From Paracoccaceae bacterium (GTDB lineage Bacteria > Pseudomonadota > Alphaproteobacteria > Rhodobacterales > Rhodobacteraceae), in NCBI GenBank assembly GCA_027486345.1, contig JAIXPH010000050.1, positions 1 to 64,000 of the forward strand: 64,000 bases of DNA. Reading direction: 5' to 3'. Under the pieces are notes generated by a model. It saw nothing but the letters and a program-made list of their open reading frames with translations. It ran no database searches and was not told where the DNA came from. The first letter of the stretch is position 1, and each line of letters starts with the position of its first letter. This document shows positions 17,031 through 27,100 of the stretch, piece by piece. Both the position numbers and the translations under genes were made by a program.

Positions 17031-19823
17031 TCATGTCAGCGCACGTTCCGCGCCGTCGATCATGGCCTGCCGCAGCTTTTTCTCCAGCGCTTCCTGCCGC
17101 GATTTCTGGTGCAGCTTCAAGCCGAACATGTCCTTGACGTAAAAGCTGTCCACCACCTGCGCGCCGAATGTCGCGATCACGGCGCTGGCGATGTAGATGT
17201 TGTTGGCCGCCAAGGTGCGGGTCAGGTCAAACAGCAGCCCCGGACGGTCACGGGTATCGACCTCGATGATCGTATAAATCTCGGAGCCTTCATTGTCGAA
17301 GGTGATGTGGGTTGGAAAGCGGAACTCCCGTTCCCGTTTCTTCACCTTGTCGCGGTCGCGGAAGGCATCGCGGGGTTTGATCTCTCCGGCCAAGGTGCGG
17401 TGGATCATCTGGCGCAGGCGCGGCAGGCGCGTGATCTCATAGGGTTTGCCATCGGCATCCTGTACCCAGAACACGGCCGTCGCATAGCCGTCCTTTGACG
17501 TATAGGTCCGCGCGTCCACCACGTTCGCGCCCACCAAGGCCAAAGCCCCGGCCAGACGCGAGAAGATGCCCGGATGATCCACCAGCGCAAAACAGGCGCG
17601 GGTGGCGTCGCGATGTGCATCAGGATGCAGGTCTATGCGGATTTCATTGTCGGGCAGGTCGGTCAAAAGCCGGGCAAAGACCGCCTGCGTGTCCGTCGAT
17701 AGCCCCTGCCAATAGGGCACATAATGCCGCGCGGTTTCCTGCGCCAGACGCTCCGCCGGCCAATCGCGCAGAGCATCGCGCAGGGCGGCCTTCGCCTCAT
17801 CCTCGCGCTTTTCGCGGTTGATGGTTTCCAGCCCGCCCTCCAGCGCATCAGCGGTTTGCTGATAGAGCTGTCGCAGCAGCATGGCCTTCCAGTTGTTCCA
17901 CGTCCCCGGACCCACGCCGCGAATGTCGCAGACCGTCAGCACCGTCAGCAGATCCAGCCGCTTGCGGGTTTTCACCGCCTTGGCAAAGTCGCGCACCGTG
18001 CGCGGATCGCCGATGTCGCGCTTTTGCGCCATGTCTGACATCAGCAGGTGATAGCGCACCAGCCATTCCACGGTTTCGGTTTCTTCGGCCGTCAGGCCAA
18101 GACGCGGGCAGATGCGGCGGGCAATCTGCGCGCCGATGATCGAATGATCCTCGGGTCGCCCCTTGCCGATGTCATGCAGGAACAGCGCCAGATACATCAC
18201 CTTGCGGTCGATGCCGTCTTTCAGGATGCCCGACACCACCGGCAATTCCTCGACCAATTCCCCCCGTTCGATCTGGGCCAGGATCGAGATGCATTGGATG
18301 ATATGCTCGTCCACCGTGTAGTGGTGGTAGACGTTGAACTGCATCATCGCGACGATGGGTTCAAACTCGGGGATAAAGCTTCCCAGCGCGCCCAATTCGT
18401 TCATCCGCCGCAGCGCACGTTCCGGGTTGCCGTGTTTCAGCAAGAGGTCGGTGAAAATCTGCACCGCCTCGGGGTCGGCGCGCATGTCGTCGTCGATCCG
18501 GTCAAGGTTGGCGGCGATCAGGCGCATGACGTTGGGGTGCAAGAGGTAAGCCGTCCGCAGCGCCTCTTCGAAAGCGCGCAGCAGGTTCAGCTTGTCGGAC
18601 AGGAAGGTCTTTGCATCCGACACATCCAGCCGTCCCTGCACCACCCGATAGCCGGGGCGCACCTTCTTGTTGCGGCGGCGGAACAGGCCCATGAGGGTGG
18701 CTTCGGGCTTGGCGTGGCGGGCCTCAAGCTCGGTCAGGAAGATGCGGGTCAATTCGCCCACGCGGGTGGCCTGGCGGAAGTAATCCTGCATGAAATGCTC
18801 AACGGCGCGGCGGCCTGTGGTGTCGGCATAGCCCATGCGGCTGGCCACTTCGACCTGCAGGTCAAAGGCCAACTGATCCTGCGCGCGACCGGTGGTGTAA
18901 TGCAGGTGGCAGCGCACCGCCCAGAGAAAATCCTCGGCGCGGGCAAAGATGTCGAACTCTTCCCGCGTCAAGAGCCCCGCCTGCACGAGGCCCGAGCTTG
19001 ACCCCACCCGATGCAGGTATTTCCCGATCCAATAGAGCGTTTGCAGATCGCGCAGCCCGCCCTTGCCCTCTTTCACGTTGGGCTCCAGCACATAGCGCTG
19101 CCCGCCTTGGCGCTTGTGCCGATCCGCCCGTTCGGCCAGCTTGGCCTCGATGAATTCGGGGCCGGAGTTGCGGAACACCTCATCCCACAGCCGGTCGGCC
19201 AGCTCGGTGGCCAAGGGCGCGTGACCGGCCAGAAAGCGATGTTCCAGCATCGCGGTGCGGATGGTGATATCCTCACGCGCGAGGCGCAGGCAATCGCGCA
19301 CGGTGCGCGAGGCATGGCCCACCTTCAGCTTCAGATCCCACAGCATGTAAAGCATGGATTCGATCACGCTTTCCGCCCAGGGCGTGATCTTCCACGGTGT
19401 CAGGAACAAGAGGTCCACATCCGAATGCGGCGCCATCTCGGCCCGGCCAAAGCCGCCCACGGCCAGAACGGTGATCCGCTCTGCCTCTGTCGGGTTGGGC
19501 AGGGGGTGCAGATCAAGCGCCACGTGAAAGGCGGTGGTGACCAGCCCGTCGGTCAGATGCGCCTGCGCCCGGATCAGGCTGCGCGCGGCATGGGGGCGCG
19601 CGGCAAAGGCCGCGGCCAGTCTGGCGTTCCCCTCGGCCTTGGCCGCCAGCAGGTGCTGGACCGCGATGCTGCGGGCCGCGCGTGCATCCGGGGCGGCCGT
19701 CAGTTCTGCCGTGATGGCCGCCCGAAGCGCGCGCATGTCAATGATTTCGGCCCCCGGAAGGATCATCTCCTCGGGGGCCGGGGTGTCGACAGAGGTGGCC
19801 GCGGCCACCGTCGATTGGTTCAT
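17031..19823 (-). CDS. glnD: [Protein-PII] uridylyltransferase / uridylyl-removing enzyme GlnD
   Basis: GlnD senses glutamine and modifies PII proteins, controlling nitrogen assimilation. The 930-residue protein has the full layout: a nucleotidyltransferase domain with GGFGRAEMAPHSDVD (residues 123-137), the GlnE-like helical region, an HD hydrolase domain (His550-Asp551 in FLHDIGKG), and two C-terminal ACT domains (about 730-800 and 845-920). ATG 19823 gives a ~100-residue N-terminal extension before the catalytic domain. It lies 13 bases after the LpoA-like gene stop. Confidence 0.97.
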   Translation of the reverse strand: MNQSTVAAATSVDTPAPEEMILPGAEIIDMRALRAAITAELTAAPDARAARSIAVQHLLAAKAEGNARLAAAFAARPHAARSLIRAQAHLTDGLVTTAFHVALDLHPLPNPTEAERITVLAVGGFGRAEMAPHSDVDLLFLTPWKITPWAESVIESMLYMLWDLKLKVGHASRTVRDCLRLAREDITIRTAMLEHRFLAGHAPLATELADRLWDEVFRNSGPEFIEAKLAERADRHKRQGGQRYVLEPNVKEGKGGLRDLQTLYWIGKYLHRVGSSSGLVQAGLLTREEFDIFARAEDFLWAVRCHLHYTTGRAQDQLAFDLQVEVASRMGYADTTGRRAVEHFMQDYFRQATRVGELTRIFLTELEARHAKPEATLMGLFRRRNKKVRPGYRVVQGRLDVSDAKTFLSDKLNLLRAFEEALRTAYLLHPNVMRLIAANLDRIDDDMRADPEAVQIFTDLLLKHGNPERALRRMNELGALGSFIPEFEPIVAMMQFNVYHHYTVDEHIIQCISILAQIERGELVEELPVVSGILKDGIDRKVMYLALFLHDIGKGRPEDHSIIGAQIARRICPRLGLTAEETETVEWLVRYHLLMSDMAQKRDIGDPRTVRDFAKAVKTRKRLDLLTVLTVCDIRGVGPGTWNNWKAMLLRQLYQQTADALEGGLETINREKREDEAKAALRDALRDWPAERLAQETARHYVPYWQGLSTDTQAVFARLLTDLPDNEIRIDLHPDAHRDATRACFALVDHPGIFSRLAGALALVGANVVDARTYTSKDGYATAVFWVQDADGKPYEITRLPRLRQMIHRTLAGEIKPRDAFRDRDKVKKREREFRFPTHITFDNEGSEIYTIIEVDTRDRPGLLFDLTRTLAANNIYIASAVIATFGAQVVDSFYVKDMFGLKLHQKSRQEALEKKLRQAMIDGAERALT

Positions 19824-19836
19824 TCCATGCCCCTGC

Positions 19837-21021
19837 TCAGAAACCCGCACCGCCAAAGGCGCTGGGGGCCGGGTCGATGACAACGACCGCGTTGTTGCGG
19901 ATTTGCGCCACGGCAAGACCACGCTCGTTCGATCCATTCGGCAGCAGGCGGAAGATGCCGTTGACGCCGACATAGCCCGCGCCTTGCGTCAGGGACGTGC
20001 GGTCCAGTGGCGATCCCCGCTTGGCCAGCGCTGCGACGGCCGCCACGCCGTCATAGGCCACGCCCGACAGCCAATGCGGTTCGGACCCGTAGGTGGCGCT
20101 GTAGCGGGCCTTGTACTGCTCATGCAGGACCGGGTCCGGCATGGTGAACCATCCCCCCTGCACCCCCGGCAAGGTGACCACGGTGGGCAGGATATCCCAA
20201 CGCGTGAGGCCGATGTACTGTGTGGTGGCCGGGCTGACGCCGTTCTCTGACAGCATCTGAGTGATCAAGGGCAGCGCCCCGCCCGCGTCCGAGGTCAGGA
20301 ACACGGCCTGCGCGCCGGTGGTTCTTGCCTGCGCCGCGATGCCCGGCACGGCCTGAATGATGCCGTTCTGGGAGTATTCGAACCCGGCCGTCGCCACCAC
20401 GCTGGCCCCGGCGGCGGCGGCGCCTTGCTGGATGGCGTTGCGCCCGATCTCGCCCGCCGCGTTGTTCTCGTGCACGATCATGAGCCGGGATTTGCCGTTG
20501 CGGGCGGCGTGACCGGCAAGGCGACGGGCGGTGTTCTCAAACGTCGGGCCAAGGACAAAAAGGTTGCCCCCCGCGATCTGCGAGTTGTTCGAGAAGGACA
20601 GTACGTTGATCCCCGATGCCGCCACGGCGACGGCGGCGGCATTGGATTCCTCGGCCCGCAACGGCCCCAGGATGATCTGCGCGCCTTCGGCCACGGCGGT
20701 CTGGGCCGCGTTGGCGGCCTGCGCGGGCTGGCCTGCGGTGGGATAGACGTTCAGCGTGACCTGGACCGACCCGCCCAGATCGGCGATTGCCATGCGCGCG
20801 GCATTCTCAAGGTCGCGGGCCAGGATGTCATCCCCCGGCGTGGCCGATCCCGCCGGAACCAGCAGCGCCACGGTGACCGGCCCGCCGGTCCCGCTGGCGG
20901 CGCTTGTCGTCGGTCCGGCCGTCGGTTGGCAGGCGGCCAGCGCCAAAAGGGCAAAGCCCGCGGCCAGGGGCCGTGCGGCGGTGGCCAGCGACTTGCGGGT
21001 CCGGAGCAAAAGCGACAACAT
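19837..21021 (-). CDS. Penicillin-binding protein activator (LpoA/YraM-like lipoprotein)
   Basis: This 394-residue outer-membrane lipoprotein candidate has a signal peptide ending in the lipobox LALAAC (Cys31). It is followed by a periplasmic-binding-protein type I fold resembling branched-chain amino-acid receptors. In E. coli LpoA (YraM) activates PBP1a. Divergent placement from rsmI with yraN next reproduces the yraL-yraM-yraN neighbourhood, which supports the homology. E. coli LpoA is longer because of an N-terminal TPR domain that is absent here. Confidence 0.85.
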   Translation of the reverse strand: MLSLLLRTRKSLATAARPLAAGFALLALAACQPTAGPTTSAASGTGGPVTVALLVPAGSATPGDDILARDLENAARMAIADLGGSVQVTLNVYPTAGQPAQAANAAQTAVAEGAQIILGPLRAEESNAAAVAVAASGINVLSFSNNSQIAGGNLFVLGPTFENTARRLAGHAARNGKSRLMIVHENNAAGEIGRNAIQQGAAAAGASVVATAGFEYSQNGIIQAVPGIAAQARTTGAQAVFLTSDAGGALPLITQMLSENGVSPATTQYIGLTRWDILPTVVTLPGVQGGWFTMPDPVLHEQYKARYSATYGSEPHWLSGVAYDGVAAVAALAKRGSPLDRTSLTQGAGYVGVNGIFRLLPNGSNERGLAVAQIRNNAVVVIDPAPSAFGGAGF

Positions 21022-21112
21022 GCGAATTCCTCGTATCTGGGGCACGGCAGGATGCAAAAGGCTGCACAAGCCTAAGATGTTCCACCGGGGAAGTAAACTT
21101 GCGGGGCATGCG

Positions 21113-22051
21113 ATGACTGGGGCAACGGACGGATCGGCGCAGGATGGCTCGCCGCCGCTGGGGGATGGGCCCGCAGCACTGGAGCCCGCGCAGGGCGGCG
21201 GCGCGATCCGCAAGCGGCTCTCACCGGGGCTTTACCTGGTGGCGACGCCGATCGGGGCCGCGCGTGACATCACGCTCAGGGCGCTGGACATCCTCGCCTC
21301 CGCCGATGTGCTGGCAGCCGAGGACACGCGCACGCTGCGCCACCTGATGGAAATCCATGGCATCCCGCTGGACGGGCGCCCCATGGTGCCCTGCCACGAC
21401 CACAACGAACGCGAGGCGACCCCGCGCCTGCTGCGCGCCATGGCCGAGGGAAAGTCGGTGGCCTATGCCTCCGAGGCCGGAACGCCGCTGGTGTCTGATC
21501 CGGGCTTCCAACTCGCCCGCGCGGCGATTGCCGAAGGTCTGTCGGTGCTGGCCGCCCCCGGCCCGTCGGCCGTGCTCTGTGCCCTCACCGTGGCGGGCCT
21601 GCCCTCGGATCGGTTTCTCTTCGCAGGCTTTGCCCCCAACACGCAGGCGGCGCGGAAACGGTTTCTCGAGGAGCTGCGCGACGTCCCCGCGACGCTGGTG
21701 CTCTATGAGAGCCCCAAGCGCGTTAACCATACGCTGGAAGAGTTGTCGCGGGTGTTCGGACCTTTGCGTTACGCTGCAGTGTGCAGGGAATTGACGAAGC
21801 GATTCGAGGAAGTGACGCGCGGGACCTTGGCCGACCTCGTCGCGCAATTCGCGGATCGCGATGTGAAGGGTGAAATCGTGCTTGTCGTCGACCGCGCGCC
21901 GGATGCCGTGGCTGATGCCGAAACGGTGGAAGCTGCCCTGGACCGCGCGCTTCAGACCATGAGCGTGAAGGACGCGGCGGCGATGGTGGCCGAGGCCTTC
22001 GGTCTGGCGAAGCGGGATGTATATCAACTGGCGCTGAAACGGTCGGATTGA
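21113..22051 (+). CDS. rsmI: 16S rRNA 2'-O-ribose C1402 methyltransferase RsmI
   Basis: This 312-residue SAM-dependent tetrapyrrole-methylase-fold enzyme has LYLVATPIGAARDITLRAL (about residue 40), AAEDTR, ASEAGTPLVSDPG and YESPKR. These are the RsmI hallmarks. It methylates C1402 in the decoding centre. Its N-terminus carries ~38 poorly conserved residues from ATG 21113; a start closer to the core without ATG cannot be excluded. It is divergent from the LpoA-like gene and followed after 24 bases by yraN. Confidence 0.94.
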   Translation: MTGATDGSAQDGSPPLGDGPAALEPAQGGGAIRKRLSPGLYLVATPIGAARDITLRALDILASADVLAAEDTRTLRHLMEIHGIPLDGRPMVPCHDHNEREATPRLLRAMAEGKSVAYASEAGTPLVSDPGFQLARAAIAEGLSVLAAPGPSAVLCALTVAGLPSDRFLFAGFAPNTQAARKRFLEELRDVPATLVLYESPKRVNHTLEELSRVFGPLRYAAVCRELTKRFEEVTRGTLADLVAQFADRDVKGEIVLVVDRAPDAVADAETVEAALDRALQTMSVKDAAAMVAEAFGLAKRDVYQLALKRSD

Positions 22052-22075
22052 CCGGACGCGCCAAAGGGGGCGCGG

Positions 22076-22450
22076 ATGCAGGCAGATATCAGGGCGGATC
22101 GTGGTATGCGGTCGCATTTGACCGGGCTTGCTGCCGAAGAGGCGGTGGCCAGGCATTACGATGCGGTGGGCCGGACGGTCTGCGCACGCCGCTGGCGCGG
22201 CCAATGGGGTGAGATCGATCTGATCGCGCGGGATGGCCAGCAACTCGTGCTGATCGAGGTCAAGCAAAGCCGCACCCATGACGAAGCCATGGCGCATATC
22301 ACGCAAAGTCAGGTAGAGCGTGTGTTCCACGCGGCTGCGGAATATGTCGAAAGCGAACCTGCCGGGCCGATGACCGACCTGCGCTTCGATCTGGCCTTGG
22401 TCGATGCGCTGGGCCGGGTGGTCGTGCACGAAAACTTTTGGGTGAACTGA
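22076..22450 (+). CDS. YraN family (UPF0102) endonuclease-like protein
   Basis: This 124-residue protein has the PD-(D/E)xK-like core seen in Yra[11 protein letters not shown], then [10 protein letters not shown] (residues about 45-70). This matches the metal-binding Glu-Asp...Glu-x-Lys pattern of the Holliday-junction resolvase-like fold. The cellular role is not established. It is co-directional with rsmI with a 24-base gap, as in many proteobacteria. Confidence 0.9.
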   Translation: MQADIRADRGMRSHLTGLAAEEAVARHYDAVGRTVCARRWRGQWGEIDLIARDGQQLVLIEVKQSRTHDEAMAHITQSQVERVFHAAAEYVESEPAGPMTDLRFDLALVDALGRVVVHENFWVN

Positions 22451-22511
22451 CGGGGTTTGCATCCGCCGCGGGCTTCGGCCATCAAGGGGCACGCGAAACG
22501 GAGTATGTCCC

Positions 22512-23462
22512 ATGCCGATCAAGCCGCTGAATGTTGCGCTGCAAATGGATCCTATCGGGTCCGTTAACATCAACGCCGATTCCACCTTCCGCATCGCGCT
22601 GGAGGCTCAGGCCCGGGGGCATTCGCTGTTCTTTTACACGCCGGACAAGCTGGCTTTTGACGAAGGCCGGGTGATCGCGCGCGGCTGGCCCATCGAGGTG
22701 CGGCGAGAGCTTGGCAATCATGTGACTTACGGCGAAGAGACCGAAGTGGACCTGGCGACCTTCGATGTGGTCTGGCTGCGGCAAGATCCGCCCTTTGACA
22801 TGGGCTATATCACCACGACCCATTTGTTGGAGCTGATCCACCCCAAGACGCTGGTCGTCAACGATCCGTTCTGGGTCCGCAACTCCCCCGAAAAGATGTT
22901 GGTGCTGCGCTTTCCCGACCTGACGCCGCCGACGATGATCGCCCGCGATCTGGCCACGATCCGTACCTTCAAGGCCTGGCACGGTGATGTGATCCTGAAG
23001 CCGCTTTACGGCAATGGCGGGGCCGGGGTGTTCCGGCTGGACCCGAATGACCGCAATCTGGCGTCTTTGCATGAGCTGTTCACCGGCATGAGCCGCGAGC
23101 CGTTGATCGTGCAGAAGTTCCTGCCGGATGTGGCCAAGGGCGACAAGCGGGTGATCCTTGTCGATGGGGAGCCTGTGGGCGCGATCAACCGTGTGCCGCA
23201 GGCGGGGGAGACGCGGTCAAACATGCATGTCGGCGGACGGCCGGAAAAGATCGGCCTGACCGAACGGGACTTGGAGATTTGCCGCCGCATTGGTCCGGTT
23301 TTGAAGGAAAAGGGGCAGGTGTTTGTCGGCATCGATGTTATAGGCGACTGGCTGACCGAGATCAACGTCACCTCGCCCACCGGCTTGCAGGAGTTGGAGC
23401 GGTTCGACGGCACCAATGCCGCGGCGCGCATCTGGGAGGTGATCGAGGCGAAACGGGCGTGA
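22512..23462 (+). CDS. gshB: Glutathione synthetase
   Basis: This 316-residue ATP-grasp enzyme joins gamma-glutamylcysteine and glycine. Typical regions are visible: [21 protein letters not shown] at the N-terminus, [15 protein letters not shown] in the ATP-grasp core, [19 protein letters not shown], and [15 protein letters not shown] near the C-terminus. It follows yraN after 61 bases. Its end faces the convergent comM gene with a four-base gap. Confidence 0.97.
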   Translation: MPIKPLNVALQMDPIGSVNINADSTFRIALEAQARGHSLFFYTPDKLAFDEGRVIARGWPIEVRRELGNHVTYGEETEVDLATFDVVWLRQDPPFDMGYITTTHLLELIHPKTLVVNDPFWVRNSPEKMLVLRFPDLTPPTMIARDLATIRTFKAWHGDVILKPLYGNGGAGVFRLDPNDRNLASLHELFTGMSREPLIVQKFLPDVAKGDKRVILVDGEPVGAINRVPQAGETRSNMHVGGRPEKIGLTERDLEICRRIGPVLKEKGQVFVGIDVIGDWLTEINVTSPTGLQELERFDGTNAAARIWEVIEAKRA

Positions 23463-23466
23463 CGCG

Positions 23467-24978
23467 CTACCCCTGACCGCCGACCATCAACCGGTAACTG
23501 ACCGCCTCGGCAACATGGGGGCGCCGCACCTGATCTTCGCCATCCAGATCGGCGATGGTGCGCGCGACCCGCATCACCCGGTGATAGCCGCGCGCTGACA
23601 AGGCAAAGCGTTCCGCCACCCGCGTCAGAAAATCGCGGCCTTCGGGATCGGGGCTGGCGACCTCTTCCAGCAGCTTCCCCTCAAGGTCGGCATTCACGCG
23701 GGCACCCGGCGCGCCCTCGAAGCGGGTCTCTTGCCGGTGACGTGCCGCGCGCACCCGCGCGGCGACGGTAGCCGATGTGTCGCCAGAGGCGGGCAGGTCC
23801 AGATCGGCGTATCCCACGGGTGGCACCTCCACCCGCAGGTCAAAGCGGTCCATCAAGGGGCCAGAGATGCGGCCCATGTAATCCTCGCCGCACACAGGCG
23901 CGCGGCCGCAGGCGCGGCCCGGATCGGTCAGATAGCCACATTTGCAGGGGTTTGCCGCGGCCATCAGCAGGAACCGGCAGGGATAGCGCACATGGGCATT
24001 GGCGCGGGCCACCACCACCTCGCCCGTCTCGATCGGCTGGCGCAGGGTTTCCAGCACGGCGCGGGGGAATTCGGGGAATTCGTCCAGAAACAGCACGCCA
24101 TTGTGCGCCAGACTGATTTCCCCCGGTTTTGCGCCCTTCCCCCCGCCCACAATCGCCGCCATCGACGCGGTATGATGGGGTTCGCGGAAGGGTCGCGTGC
24201 GCGAGATGCCGCCCTCATCCAGCAATCCCGCCAGCGAATGGATCATCGAGGTTTCCAGCGCCTCCATCGCCGACAGCGGCGGCAGGATGCCCGGCAGGCG
24301 GGCGGCGAGCATCGACTTGCCGCTGCCCGGGGTGCCCACCATCAGCATGTGGTGCCGTCCGGCGGCGGCGATTTCCAGCGCGCGTTTGGCGCGTTCCTGC
24401 CCCTTCACCTCGCGCAGGTCGCGGCGTTGAGGGTCGGCTATGACTTCGCCCGCCTCGGCGGGAGTGATCGGAACTTGGCCAGTGTAATGGCGCAGCACCT
24501 CATCCAGAGACCGTGCGGCCAGCACTTGCGTTGCCCCAACCCAAGCCGCCTCGGCCCCGCAGGCCTTGGGGCAGAGCAGCACGCGGTCCTCTTCCGCCGC
24601 CGCCATCGCGGCGGGCAGGGCACCAATGACGGGCATCAGGCGCCCATCGAGTGACAATTCGCCCAAGGCCACGGTCCGCTCCACCTCATCCTTGGGGATG
24701 ATTTCCAGCGCGGCGAGCAGGGCCAGCGCGATGGGCAGATCGAAGTGCGATCCTTCCTTGGGCAGGTCGGCAGGCGAAAGGTTGATGATAATGCGCTTTG
24801 ACGGCAGCGCGATGGACAACGCGGCCACGGCGGCGCGCACGCGTTCGCGCGCCTCACTCACCGCCTTGTCGGGCAGGCCCACGATGCCGAAATAGGGCGC
24901 GCCGTTCGAGACGGCGCACTGCACCTCGACCATCCGCGCCTCGACCCCTTCGAAGGCCACCGTATAGGCCAATGCCAC
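23467..24978 (-). CDS. comM: ComM/YifB family Mg-chelatase-like AAA+ ATPase
   Basis: This 503-residue AAA+ helicase-like protein promotes branch migration in natural transformation in other bacteria. The order is an N-terminal S5-like fold (AYTVAFEGVEARMVEVQ), Walker A GTPGSGKS (Lys221), Walker B VLFLDEFPEF, a four-Cys zinc-like insert (NPCKCGY...C...C), and the C-terminal ChlI domain. GTG 24978 is chosen because the conserved domain starts there; the nearest upstream ATG adds 38 non-conserved residues. Confidence 0.92.
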   Translation of the reverse strand: MALAYTVAFEGVEARMVEVQCAVSNGAPYFGIVGLPDKAVSEARERVRAAVAALSIALPSKRIIINLSPADLPKEGSHFDLPIALALLAALEIIPKDEVERTVALGELSLDGRLMPVIGALPAAMAAAEEDRVLLCPKACGAEAAWVGATQVLAARSLDEVLRHYTGQVPITPAEAGEVIADPQRRDLREVKGQERAKRALEIAAAGRHHMLMVGTPGSGKSMLAARLPGILPPLSAMEALETSMIHSLAGLLDEGGISRTRPFREPHHTASMAAIVGGGKGAKPGEISLAHNGVLFLDEFPEFPRAVLETLRQPIETGEVVVARANAHVRYPCRFLLMAAANPCKCGYLTDPGRACGRAPVCGEDYMGRISGPLMDRFDLRVEVPPVGYADLDLPASGDTSATVAARVRAARHRQETRFEGAPGARVNADLEGKLLEEVASPDPEGRDFLTRVAERFALSARGYHRVMRVARTIADLDGEDQVRRPHVAEAVSYRLMVGGQG

Positions 24979-25025
24979 CCTGATTCCCCGCCGGCTGTTC
25001 GCCTCAGGGGTAGGCCGGGAATGGT

Positions 25026-25895
25026 TTACGAATGGTAAAGGGCCATGAAGGCAGGCCAGGCTTCGGGGTCCGCCACGGTCTTGTCGCGGCAAAAAGCGTT
25101 GCAGAAGCCAAAGCGGCGGCCATCCAGTTCCAGCACATGGGTCACGGGCTTGCCGGAATAGGGGCAGGCGGTGTTTTCCGCCGTAGCCCCCTCAACCGCC
25201 CGTGCAGGCAGGGGCTTTGGACCCGGCCAATCCCGGCGCGGATAGTCGCGGCGGTAGTAATCCTGATCCGCGCCATCGACCATGCCCATCGCCCGCCAGC
25301 GGCGGAAGGACGGATGCGCCAGATGCGCCTGCACATAGGCGCGTGCGCGGTCGCTGACAGGCAGGTTGTAGCCCGCGATCCGCCCGGCCACAGGGGCAAA
25401 GAACACATCCGCCGCCGAATAGTCGCCACAAAGCCAGACGTCGGACCCGGTCTGATCCCGCGCCCAATCCCAGATCACTTCAAGCCGGGCCAGATCGGCC
25501 AGCACCTCTGGCGGTGGCGCACAATCCGTGTAGCTGACACGCAGGTTCATCGGGCAATAGGACCGCACCGCGCCAAAGCCTGCATGCATCTCTGCCGCCA
25601 GCACACGCGCCACAGCGCGGGCCTTGGGATCGGTCGGCCAAAGCCCGGCGTCCGGATGGCGGCTGGCCAGTTCTTCGGCAATGGCGATGGTTTCGGGCAC
25701 CACCACGCCATCGGGCGTCCGCATGGTGGGGGCGGTCTTGCCGGGGTGGAATTGCCGCAACAGCGTGGGCAATTCGTCGGTATAAAGCCGCGCGCTGATG
25801 GTCTTGACCGGGATGCCGAAGGCGTCAAAAAACAGCCATCCCCGCAGGCTCCACGAGGAATAGGCGCGGTCGCCGATCACGAGGTCATAGGTCAT
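25026..25895 (-). CDS. Glutathione S-transferase with C-terminal Cys-rich domain
   Basis: The 289-residue protein has a thioredoxin-like GST N-domain (MTYDLVIGDRAYSSWSLRGW) and an all-helical GST C-domain ending near residue 205. A tail of ~55 residues follows with CPYSGKPV (Cys244) and FGFCNAFCRDK (Cys265, Cys269). The tail resembles TRASH/YHS metal- or thiol-binding modules rather than a GST. GSTs conjugate or reduce substrates with glutathione, and gshB is nearby. The substrate is unknown. It lies between the phosphatase and comM genes on the same strand. Confidence 0.85.
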   Translation of the reverse strand: MTYDLVIGDRAYSSWSLRGWLFFDAFGIPVKTISARLYTDELPTLLRQFHPGKTAPTMRTPDGVVVPETIAIAEELASRHPDAGLWPTDPKARAVARVLAAEMHAGFGAVRSYCPMNLRVSYTDCAPPPEVLADLARLEVIWDWARDQTGSDVWLCGDYSAADVFFAPVAGRIAGYNLPVSDRARAYVQAHLAHPSFRRWRAMGMVDGADQDYYRRDYPRRDWPGPKPLPARAVEGATAENTACPYSGKPVTHVLELDGRRFGFCNAFCRDKTVADPEAWPAFMALYHS

Positions 25896-25964
25896 CTGCC
25901 ATCCCTTTTCCGTTTGCAGCGAAAGATTAGGGGAGCCGCCGCCGCTCGCCAAGGCGCTTTCACC

Positions 25965-26549
25965 TCAGGGCAGGTGGTTGATCGCCTGCACGGTCCATCC
26001 GTCTGGGCCATGATCGAGACGGGTGACGGACAGGTTGTCGATGCGATGGCCCAGAACCTCGGCCCCGGCGCAGGCAAGGGCGCGCTGCACCTGGGTCAGG
26101 ATGGCACCGAAATGGGCGACGATGACGATATCGCGGCCCGCATGGGCTGACAGCAGGGCATCGGTCGCGGCGGTGATGCGGGCAGCGGCGTCGTTCCAGC
26201 TTTCGCCATTCGGGGCGCGATGATCGCCCGGATCATCCCAATAGGCGAAAGACAATTCAGGGTGGCTGTTGGCGATGTCATCCCACGCCATGCCGTCCCA
26301 ATCGCCGAAATGCAATTCCCTTAGGCCGGAATGGTGCGGCAGACGGTCCCGTCCCGCGCCGATGGCATCGGCGGTGGCCACGGCGCGGATCAGGTCGGAC
26401 GAGATCAGGACCGCCCCCTTGGGCAAATGCGCATCCAGCCGCGCCAATGCGGCACGGTCGGACAGGTCGGCGGGCACGTCGCGCCAGCCCACCATGGTCT
26501 TTTCATGCGTCGGCCCGTGACGGACCCACCAGAGCCGGGTCACAGCCAT
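25965..26549 (-). CDS. Histidine phosphatase family protein (CobC-like)
   Basis: This 194-residue phosphoglycerate-mutase-fold phosphatase has the phosphohistidine motif VRHGP near residue 10 and a second catalytic His in VAHFGAIL near 150. It overlaps the end of cobU by 10 bases, which suggests a role as alpha-ribazole phosphatase (CobC) in cobalamin assembly. The family also includes fructose-2,6-bisphosphatase-like and other enzymes, so the exact substrate is inferred from context. Confidence 0.8.
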   Translation of the reverse strand: MAVTRLWWVRHGPTHEKTMVGWRDVPADLSDRAALARLDAHLPKGAVLISSDLIRAVATADAIGAGRDRLPHHSGLRELHFGDWDGMAWDDIANSHPELSFAYWDDPGDHRAPNGESWNDAAARITAATDALLSAHAGRDIVIVAHFGAILTQVQRALACAGAEVLGHRIDNLSVTRLDHGPDGWTVQAINHLP

Positions 26550-27100
26550 TCGGGTCGCTCTCCTTTCAGCACCATCGGCAAGCCTGCCATCACCCCGATC
26601 ACCAGATCGGCCTGCGCGGCGATCCGCTGGTTCAGCCGCCCTTGGGCATCGCGGAAGCGGCGGGCCAGCGCATTTTCGGGAACGATGCCCCAGCCGACCT
26701 CGTTCGACACGACGGTGACAGGGGCGGGGCAGGTCGAGAGCGCAGCCAGCAAGGCGCTGCCCTCGGCGTCAAGGTCATGCTCGGCCAGCAAATGGTTGGT
26801 CAGCCAGAGCGTGGCGCAATCGATCAGGACCACCTCCTCCGGGGCGGCCTTTGCCAAGGCGGTGCACAGGTCGAGCGGGGCCTCGACGGTGATCCACCCC
26901 GCGCCCCGGTCGGCACGGTGGCGGGCGATGCGGTCGCGCATCTCGTCATCCCAAGCCTCGGCGGTGGCGATGTAGCGGCGCGGGCGGGACGTGGCGGTGA
27001 CCAGCCGCTCGGCCAGCCCCGATTTGCCGGATCGGGCACCGCCGACGACCAGCCCCAACCGGGGCGGAAGAAAATTGCGTGTGGCAGGTGATCCGGTCAC
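26540..27100 (-). CDS. cobU: Adenosylcobinamide kinase / guanylyltransferase CobU
   Basis: This bifunctional enzyme phosphorylates adenosylcobinamide and adds GMP in vitamin B12 synthesis and salvage. The 186-residue protein has the P-loop GGARSGKSGLAE and the family motif SNEVGWGIVPENALARRFRD. GTG 27100 is preferred because GAGG lies eight bases upstream and the P-loop follows at a normal distance. ATG 27145 is in frame but lacks a good ribosome site. The first codons overlap the candidate rpoH promoter on the other strand. Confidence 0.9.
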   Translation of the reverse strand: MTGSPATRNFLPPRLGLVVGGARSGKSGLAERLVTATSRPRRYIATAEAWDDEMRDRIARHRADRGAGWITVEAPLDLCTALAKAAPEEVVLIDCATLWLTNHLLAEHDLDAEGSALLAALSTCPAPVTVVSNEVGWGIVPENALARRFRDAQGRLNQRIAAQADLVIGVMAGLPMVLKGERPEWL

